DNA of 64,000 bases. Source: JAVVRP01 sp036654655. Lineage in GTDB: Bacteria > Bacillota > Clostridia > Christensenellales > UBA1242. The notes below the pieces were generated by a model. The model was not told where the DNA came from. It made no database searches and was given only the letters and a program-made list of their open reading frames with translations. Within the stretch, counting starts at the first letter, position 1. Each line of letters starts with the position of its first letter. A program made the position numbers and the translations under genes. Location: the NCBI GenBank assembly GCA_036654655.1, contig JAVVRP010000001.1:1-64000 (forward strand), written 5' to 3'. Below, one piece after another: positions 59,492 to 64,000 of the stretch.

Positions 59492-59650
59492 GCATTTAAG
59501 TTAGTTGTAAAACTGGTTTAAAAAATGATAAACGTGGGGAGGCGTAGTTTGCAAATTATATTTTTATAAACTTAAATAAGTATGCTGGCATTATAAAATA
59601 AAAAAGCAAAAACTTGCTTAAAAAAATATAATTAAACGAAGTTAACTTTA
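59492..59650 (+). ncRNA. Candidate noncoding RNA
   Basis: Downstream of the orphan promoter, ATTTAAGTT (59494-59502) pairs with AACTTAAAT (59569-59577) and closes a 84-base element. Inside, AAACT and AGTTT and, within them, GTTTA and TAAAC pair. A G-rich segment, GTGGGGAGGCGT, lies in between. A hairpin with AAGCAA/TTGCTT follows near 59610-59625. No protein of more than a few codons fits. The 3' end is uncertain. Confidence 0.3.
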
Positions 59651-59777
59651 AAAATCAGAATTGCAACTATAATATTTTGTTTGTATGTTGAACCCGTTGT
59701 TATTAATTGTTTTTATTAATTCTAAAAATGCAAAAAAGTATTACAATTCAAAAAATAGTACAAAACATCTAATTTAT

Positions 59778-59852
59778 GCTGGTGTGGCTTAGCGGTATAG
59801 CACCGCCTTGGTAAGGCGGAGATCGCGGTTTCAACTACCGCCACCAGCTCCA
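59778..59852 (+). tRNA. tRNA-Thr (anticodon GGT)
   Basis: The acceptor GCTGGTG pairs with CACCAGC, the anticodon loop TTGGTAA gives GGT, the T loop is TTCAACT, the discriminator is T, and CCA is encoded. The short D arm (GCTTAGCGGTATAGC) and anticodon stem closely match tRNA-Gly(GCC) at 15158. Confidence 0.93.
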
Positions 59853-59876
59853 AGATATAATAAATCTTACAGTATA

Positions 59877-59900
59877 AAAAGTGCCTAAAAGCACTTTTTT
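59877..59900 (+). terminator. Terminator after tRNA-Thr
   Basis: AAAAGTGC pairs with GCACTTTT around a six-base loop, then a T run. Confidence 0.88.
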
Positions 59901-59920
59901 ATATTTCAAAATCACTCAAA

Positions 59921-60044
59921 TTTAGTACTTTTTACTAAAACTGCGACTAATTTTATGGCACAAAAAAGACAGAAAGTTCATTTTTAGTACTTTTTACTAA
60001 AACTGCGACCAATTTTATGGTACAAAAAAGACCGAAAGTTCATT
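59921..60044. repeat. Tandem 62-bp repeat with palindromic cores
   Basis: Two adjacent 62-bp units (59921-59982, 59983-60044) differ at only about three positions. Each begins with a 19-base inverted repeat, TTTAGTA-N5-TACTAAA. They lie between the tRNA-Thr terminator and the promoter of the mTERF-like gene. The region 59853-60195 otherwise holds only that promoter and leader. Confidence 0.85.
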
Positions 60045-60085
60045 ACAAACCTTTGATCTTTTTCAATAATTTATTTGAAATTATG

Positions 60086-60114
60086 TTGTATTATAAAATT
60101 AATTGTGCTATACT
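60086..60114 (+). promoter_or_regulatory. Promoter of the mTERF-like gene
   Basis: TTGTAT (60086-60091), 17 bases, TATACT (60109-60114), 42 bases downstream of the tandem repeat. It predicts a leader of about 75 bases to the ATG at 60196. Confidence 0.55.
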
Positions 60115-60195
60115 TTTAAAAAAATAGAGAGCATGAAATTGCGGATATTTTGGCAAAAAATTGGAAATAAAAAACAAAGTAGGAAAAATAACAAA

Positions 60196-61929
60196 ATGAC
60201 ATTAGCACAGTTTTTTAACAATCTGGGTTTATCAAAACAGCAAGTGGAATATGTTTTGCAATCACACTATAACTCATTTAATGCTAATGTTGAAACATTG
60301 CAAAAAAAGGTTGAATTTTATAAAAAAACATTTAATCTTACAAATGAAGAATTTAACAAAATTTTTGTAAGTTTGCCTGCTTTGCTTAATCGTGCGGAGT
60401 CCACAGTTTTATTAATTATAAAATTTTATAAAGAAAAACTAAAAATAACTGATGCAGAATTTAACAAGATGTTTATTTTGTATCCATCTTTGTTAACACA
60501 TTCAAAAGAAGGGCTAGAAAATAAACTTATTTTTTATAAAAATCAGTTTGAATTAAACGAAGCCCAACTCCAAAAATTAATAGTTGGTTTTCCAAACTTA
60601 TTAAATTATGCTATAAATGGAGTTGTTGAAAAAATCTTATTTTATAAAAATCTTTTAAATTTATCTATAAAAGAAGTTAATAATTTACTTGTTTTAAACA
60701 CAAGGCTAATTGGATTTTCGCAAGAAAGTGTATTAAATAAAATAGATTTTTATAAAAAAACATTTAATTTAAATAATGACCAATTTAAAAAAATATTAAC
60801 AGTCCAACCAGCCCTTCTTAATTATGCAGAAGAAAGCATACAAGGAAAAGTTAATTTTTATAAATCAACATACAAAATAAATGATGAGGAATTTAAAAAA
60901 GTTTTTTTAGCCCAACCAGCCATACTTGGGTACGCAGAATGTTCGGTTTTAGAAAAAAATGCCACATACAAAAAACTTTTTTGCTTGAATGATAAGGATT
61001 TAAAAAAAATATTTTTAATTTTGCCATCAATTTTATGTTTTTCTAATGAGGGACTTAATGAAAAATACAAACTTATTGCAAATTTAATAAATTTGAGCGA
61101 GCAAGAACTAGCAAAAATTTTTACAAACCAGCCAACAATAATTTGCCACTCAAATCAAAGTATTGTTAACAAAATTAAATTTTATAAAAGCACATTTAAA
61201 ATGAGTGACCAGCAATTTAAACATGCATTTGTTTCTCAGCCATCAATTATTAGTTTTGCAGAAAAAAGCGTATTGCAAAAAGCGGACTTTTACACAAAAA
61301 TTTTTATGCTAAGCGAAAATGAATTAATAAATGCCATTGTAACTCAACCAGGACTTTTATGTTTTGCTGAGGAAAGCGTAAAAGCAAAAATCAAACTTTA
61401 TGCGGAAACATTTGGGCTAAGCGAAAAGGAAATAAAAAAAGTTTTTTTACAAATGCCAACCATGTTATGTTTGGCAGAAAAAAGCGTGATTGCAAAAAAG
61501 AAAGCATTAGACGAAGTTGGAATTACAAAAAAAGAAATTGTTGATAATTTTGTTATGATTGTAACGCCATCAAATAAATTGAAAATAAGGTTTATGTTAT
61601 TAGCAAGTAATTTTGGGCGAGAGCAGGTTATTGATTCGAAAAGATGGTTTATGACAGGCGAGCAAAAGGTTTACGCAAGGTTGTTTTTTTTAAAAGAAAA
61701 CAACAAAAAATTTACCTTGACGCAGTTGTTGTATGATGAAAAACGCTTTATCTCAAAGTACAAAATTTCAAATGACGAACTTGTTAAAAAATATCCAATA
61801 ACCAATTGTTCATTAAAGGAAATAGAGCAAGGCTACAAACAAAAATTTGCAGGTTCTGCAATAAGTTTAAATGATTATGTTTTAGAAGACAAAATGGAGA
61901 ATGAAAAATGTCAAGCGTTGAATTTATAA
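60196..61929 (+). CDS. mTERF-like protein of eleven to twelve 36-residue repeats
   Basis: After an N-terminal helix (LAQFFNNLGLSKQQVEYVL) come at least eleven tandem units of exactly 36 residues with the pattern S-V-x2-K-I-x-F-Y-K-x-T-F-x-L-x3-E-F-x-K-I-F-x2-Q-P-x-L-L-x-F-A-E. Two or three helices with a conserved Pro-x-[LI]-[LI] per unit is the hallmark of the mTERF fold, a superhelix that binds DNA or RNA in mitochondria and plastids. The C-terminal 100 residues (NKLKIRFMLLASNFG, RWFMTGEQKVYARLFF) also recall mTERF C-termini. There is no signal peptide. The ATG at 60196 after AGGA is likely; earlier in-frame starts at 60103 and 60133 lack spacing. Confidence 0.75.
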   Translation: MTLAQFFNNLGLSKQQVEYVLQSHYNSFNANVETLQKKVEFYKKTFNLTNEEFNKIFVSLPALLNRAESTVLLIIKFYKEKLKITDAEFNKMFILYPSLLTHSKEGLENKLIFYKNQFELNEAQLQKLIVGFPNLLNYAINGVVEKILFYKNLLNLSIKEVNNLLVLNTRLIGFSQESVLNKIDFYKKTFNLNNDQFKKILTVQPALLNYAEESIQGKVNFYKSTYKINDEEFKKVFLAQPAILGYAECSVLEKNATYKKLFCLNDKDLKKIFLILPSILCFSNEGLNEKYKLIANLINLSEQELAKIFTNQPTIICHSNQSIVNKIKFYKSTFKMSDQQFKHAFVSQPSIISFAEKSVLQKADFYTKIFMLSENELINAIVTQPGLLCFAEESVKAKIKLYAETFGLSEKEIKKVFLQMPTMLCLAEKSVIAKKKALDEVGITKKEIVDNFVMIVTPSNKLKIRFMLLASNFGREQVIDSKRWFMTGEQKVYARLFFLKENNKKFTLTQLLYDEKRFISKYKISNDELVKKYPITNCSLKEIEQGYKQKFAGSAISLNDYVLEDKMENEKCQALNL

Positions 61930-62198
61930 AAAACACTTTTGGAATTGATAACGAAACCATAATGAATATGATTAATATTTGTGAAGGGATTTTAATTATC
62001 GATAAAGATAGAATTTTGCAAAATGCTAAAACATTAATTGAATTTGGCTATCCCAAAAATGAACTTGGCATGCTTTTTTCAGTTAATCCTGCTGTTTTGT
62101 GCTATGATTACAAAGAATTAACTGCAAAACTTAAACAAGTGATAAAAAATAATAATAATTTAGAAGAATTGTTAAAAAATAATCCTTTTTTAATATAA
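61908..62198 (+). CDS. Small mTERF-like partner protein, 96 aa
   Basis: This gene overlaps the 3' end of the mTERF-like gene by 22 bases in another frame, with GGAG nine bases before its ATG. The product has the same layout on a smaller scale: FIKNTFGIDNETIMNMI, then a unit RILQNAKTLIEFGYPKNELG..FSVNPAVLCYD and a partial one ending NNPFLI. It may cap or pair with the large repeat protein. The overlap indicates translational coupling. Confidence 0.7.
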   Translation: MSSVEFIKNTFGIDNETIMNMINICEGILIIDKDRILQNAKTLIEFGYPKNELGMLFSVNPAVLCYDYKELTAKLKQVIKNNNNLEELLKNNPFLI

Positions 62199-62417
62199 TT
62201 ATTGTTCTTTTTTTAATTTTTTTAACCGATTATTTATTTCAGTTATTTGGACATTATTATTTTTAAATTCATCATAAAGTTTAACAAGATTTTCATTATT
62301 TTCGTTAATAGTTTTAGGTTCAATTTTGCAAAGTTTTTCACACAAAATTTTATATTCAGATGATTTAGTTTCAAGTTCATTTACAAGTTTTTCAAGTTCA
62401 TTTTGTTTAACTTTCAT
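62199..62417 (-). CDS. Short coiled-coil protein, 72 aa
   Basis: The product is a continuous helix of Glu, Lys, Asn and Leu with heptad-like spacing and two Cys (residues about 26 and 30); it has no named domain. GGAG lies 11 bases before the ATG. The stop directly abuts the stop of the small mTERF-like gene on the other strand, leaving no room for a terminator. Confidence 0.5.
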   Translation of the reverse strand: MKVKQNELEKLVNELETKSSEYKILCEKLCKIEPKTINENNENLVKLYDEFKNNNVQITEINNRLKKLKKEQ

Positions 62418-62455
62418 TTTATTATTTACTCCTTAATTCTATTTTAATTTTTTGT

Positions 62456-63472
62456 TTATTTTTTACAACACTGAGCAACGGTTTTAATAATTATTTCATC
62501 CAAATTGTCTGCGGATTTAAAGCCGAGTTTTAAATAATTAAGTTCTTTTTGAGTTGGAGTGGGATCAATAAAAAACTTTTTACACAAAATTTGCGTCATA
62601 AGTTTTGGAATGTTTAATCCACTTTCAAGATTTTTTGATTTTTCTTTATTAACCAATTTTTTTGTTCCAAGCGCACATAAAAAGGCGGGGACGCCAACAA
62701 ACTTTCGGTCAGGGCTAATTTGTTTAAGCATGGTTAAAATTAAATCTTTAAACATCATGTTTTTGTTTCCAACTGGATAGCATATTTTATTTTTTCCATA
62801 AAATGCTGTTGCCACAACTGCTTTTGAAACATCACTAACATCAACAACAGCAGTTCCGCCATTATTTGGGAACATAATGTTTTTCATCGAATTAAATCTG
62901 TCCAAAAAATGTTCTTTCCAAAGGGGTTTGCGATTTGGCATTGTTCCAAAAATATACGGAAGTTGTAAAATCATAATGCTAAATTTGCTATCGCCAAGTT
63001 TGATTAATTGTTTTTCTTGTTCTGCCCTTGCTTTAATATATGGATGAAATTTAGATAACTCGCCGTTTTCTTTTTTGTCAAACAAAGTGAAATAAGATCC
63101 AAGTATTATACAGCGTTTAATATTTGCCTTTTTTGCACATTCGCAAATTCTTTTGCACTGAACAACCAATTTTTCGTAAAAAAATGGATAAGCAGGGGCT
63201 TTTGGAACAACCCTATCATCTGGGCCAAGTGCATAAACAAAAACATCATACAAACGCACGGAAAACATCTTTTCTAGTTCTTCGTTGGTCATTTCAAACA
63301 AATTTCCAGTTTGCAACCCAATTTCTTTTGGGAACCAGTTGTCAAGATTAATTTCGTTGGGCAAAGCAATTGTGTCCACATTTATTTTTAATTTTAAAAA
63401 TTCCAGTGCAGAGTGATATCCCAAAAAGCCTGTGCCACCAGCAATAAAAACATTTTCAATTTCTTTATTCAA
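62456..63472 (-). CDS. NAD-dependent epimerase/dehydratase (extended SDR)
   Basis: A Rossmann fold begins FIAGGTGFLGYHSALEF (GxxGxxG, residues about 9-25). The active-site pair is in YIKARAEQEK (YxxxK, about residue 145-149), with GSYFTLF as the Ser/Thr region upstream and LPYIFGTMPNR downstream. The 338-residue enzyme probably acts on a nucleotide sugar or a related substrate. The start is a TTG with AGGAG five bases upstream. Its neighbour is a glycolipid glycosyltransferase gene, so a role in envelope glycan synthesis is plausible. Confidence 0.85.
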   Translation of the reverse strand: MNKEIENVFIAGGTGFLGYHSALEFLKLKINVDTIALPNEINLDNWFPKEIGLQTGNLFEMTNEELEKMFSVRLYDVFVYALGPDDRVVPKAPAYPFFYEKLVVQCKRICECAKKANIKRCIILGSYFTLFDKKENGELSKFHPYIKARAEQEKQLIKLGDSKFSIMILQLPYIFGTMPNRKPLWKEHFLDRFNSMKNIMFPNNGGTAVVDVSDVSKAVVATAFYGKNKICYPVGNKNMMFKDLILTMLKQISPDRKFVGVPAFLCALGTKKLVNKEKSKNLESGLNIPKLMTQILCKKFFIDPTPTQKELNYLKLGFKSADNLDEIIIKTVAQCCKK

Positions 63473-63540
63473 TTTGTCTCCTAAAAGTAAATTTTAATTA
63501 GTATATAACTATTTAATAAAATAATACAATTAGTTTTAAC

Positions 63541-64000
63541 CTAGTAAATTTTGTGTTTTAATAATTTTGCGTTACAAATAATTTCTTTTTTAATATTTTT
63601 AATTTTTAAATTTGCATTTTTAATATCTTTTTTTTGTGCTGTTTTTATCAGTGTTTTTATTTTATATTCACTTAATTGATTAATTGTTTTTTCGTCATAA
63701 TATATTGAATTGTTAAATGAATACATAAAGTCGCAAATATTTTTCAATGCATTTGGTTTTTTTATCTTTTCAATATTGCTTCTTAATGTGTCAAGTTTGT
63801 TTGGAAATAAAATAAGTTGTTGAATAATATCTTCCAATTTGTTGTTTTTATCAATTGTTAAACATGCGTTATTTTTTTGTAAAAATCTTACATTTCCAAG
63901 TTCTTGCCTTGTAAGTTTTGAAATTGAAATTAATGGTAGTTTTTTACACAAAGTTTCGGTTGAACTTATTCCTCCGCATTTTCCAACCATGCAATCGCTT
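63541..64000 (-). CDS. Glycosyltransferase family 28 C-terminus (MurG/MGDG-type), partial
   Basis: The gene runs out of the window; its 5' part is missing. The visible 153 residues open with SDCMVGKCGGISSTETL, which matches the nucleotide-sugar binding loop of MurG and processive diacylglycerol glucosyltransferases (SD..I.K.GG.T..E), then LPLISISKLTRQELGNVRFL and the helical C-terminus. Of the two, the glycolipid (UgtP/MGDG synthase) type is more likely from ETNxxFL-like QELGNVRFL. The open frame continues to the last base. Confidence 0.75.
   Translation of the reverse strand, partial: SDCMVGKCGGISSTETLCKKLPLISISKLTRQELGNVRFLQKNNACLTIDKNNKLEDIIQQLILFPNKLDTLRSNIEKIKKPNALKNICDFMYSFNNSIYYDEKTINQLSEYKIKTLIKTAQKKDIKNANLKIKNIKKEIICNAKLLKHKIY

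Larger units (their letters stand above)
59114..59777. other. Gene-poor A/T-rich region with a candidate transcript
   Basis: No gene is visible in this 664-bp region. The first 340 bases are low-complexity A/T without a clear terminator for ppdK. A near-consensus promoter lies at 59457-59485 and is followed by a possible structured RNA at about 59492-59650. The tRNA-Thr follows at 59778. Confidence 0.6.

Noticed and set aside
59492..59650. 6S RNA, SRP RNA or T-box in the orphan transcript
   Set aside because: The SRP GGAA-type tetraloop domain, a continuous 6S-like bulged helix and the T-box TGGNACCGCG sequence are not found.
59921..60044. CRISPR array
   Set aside because: There are only two adjacent units without unique spacers and no cas genes; it is a simple tandem duplication.
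60196..61929. TPR or PPR repeat protein
   Set aside because: The period is 36, not 34 or 35, and the fixed Pro-x-[LI]-[LI] with the FYK segment fits mTERF rather than the TPR (W/G/Y/A) or PPR patterns.

Overview
The window is about 64 kb of very AT-rich chromosome from a low-GC, anaerobic, spore-forming member of the Bacillota, probably an uncultured Clostridia lineage. The evidence is the sporulation set (spoIVA, a SpoIVFB-type M50 protease, ytxC, yqzL, a PdaB-type deacetylase), pyruvate:ferredoxin oxidoreductase and pyruvate phosphate dikinase, the hrcA-grpE-dnaK-dnaJ order, and AGGAGG-type ribosome binding sites with frequent TTG/GTG starts. There is no prophage, insertion sequence or CRISPR array; this is core chromosome with lineage-specific genes between housekeeping blocks. 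No species can be named from the sequence alone.

Layout. 1-4.6 kb (minus strand): a hairpin repeat, a small hypothetical gene, a DUF421-DUF4363 pair, typA and an SGNH hydrolase. 4.8-12 kb: a leaderless XRE regulator gene, rpsB-tsf, then the CIRCE-controlled hrcA-grpE-dnaK-dnaJ operon. 12-15.4 kb: tatD, rsmA, a conserved clostridial unknown, a tiny Asn/Ser-rich protein and a Val-Gly-Cys-Leu tRNA operon. 15.4-20.8 kb: a lipoprotein and a sporulation/repair stretch (ytxC, spoIVFB, yqzL, recO, spoIVA). 20.8-28 kb: nifJ divergent from truA, two serine tRNAs, a metallo-beta-lactamase fold protein and small unknowns. 28-30.6 kb (minus): an ECF sigma factor, an RsgI-like membrane anti-sigma factor and an exported protein. 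30.8-38.3 kb: a secreted protein, a lytic transglycosylase, a GyrB/ParE-GyrA/ParC pair, pdaB and a double-OB SSB. 38.4-41.6 kb: a giant surface protein with four jelly-roll-like modules and a cytoplasmic coiled coil. 41.7-48.4 kb: a split TauE/SafE exporter, a DUF4132-like protein, rsmE-mtaB-rpsU and trxB. 48.6-54.1 kb: a beta-helix lipoprotein, a putative zincin and a DEAD-box helicase. 54.6-59.1 kb: dut, a Rho paralogue whose ATPase motifs are gone, and ppdK. 59.1-62.2 kb: a gene-poor stretch with a candidate transcript, tRNA-Thr and tandem operator-like repeats, then a protein of eleven to twelve exact 36-residue mTERF-like repeats with a small mTERF-like partner. 62.2-64 kb (minus): a coiled-coil protein, an SDR epimerase-like protein and the C-terminus of a glycolipid glycosyltransferase.

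The most unusual content is the mTERF-like pair, since mTERF proteins are essentially known as eukaryotic organelle nucleic-acid-binding factors, and, about 5 kb upstream of it, the Rho-like protein without Walker motifs. Other points of interest are a recurrent palindromic TTGCAA -35 element in seven promoters, five likely leaderless mRNAs (one from a near-perfect sigma-E promoter), and a cysteine-rich N-terminus on GrpE.
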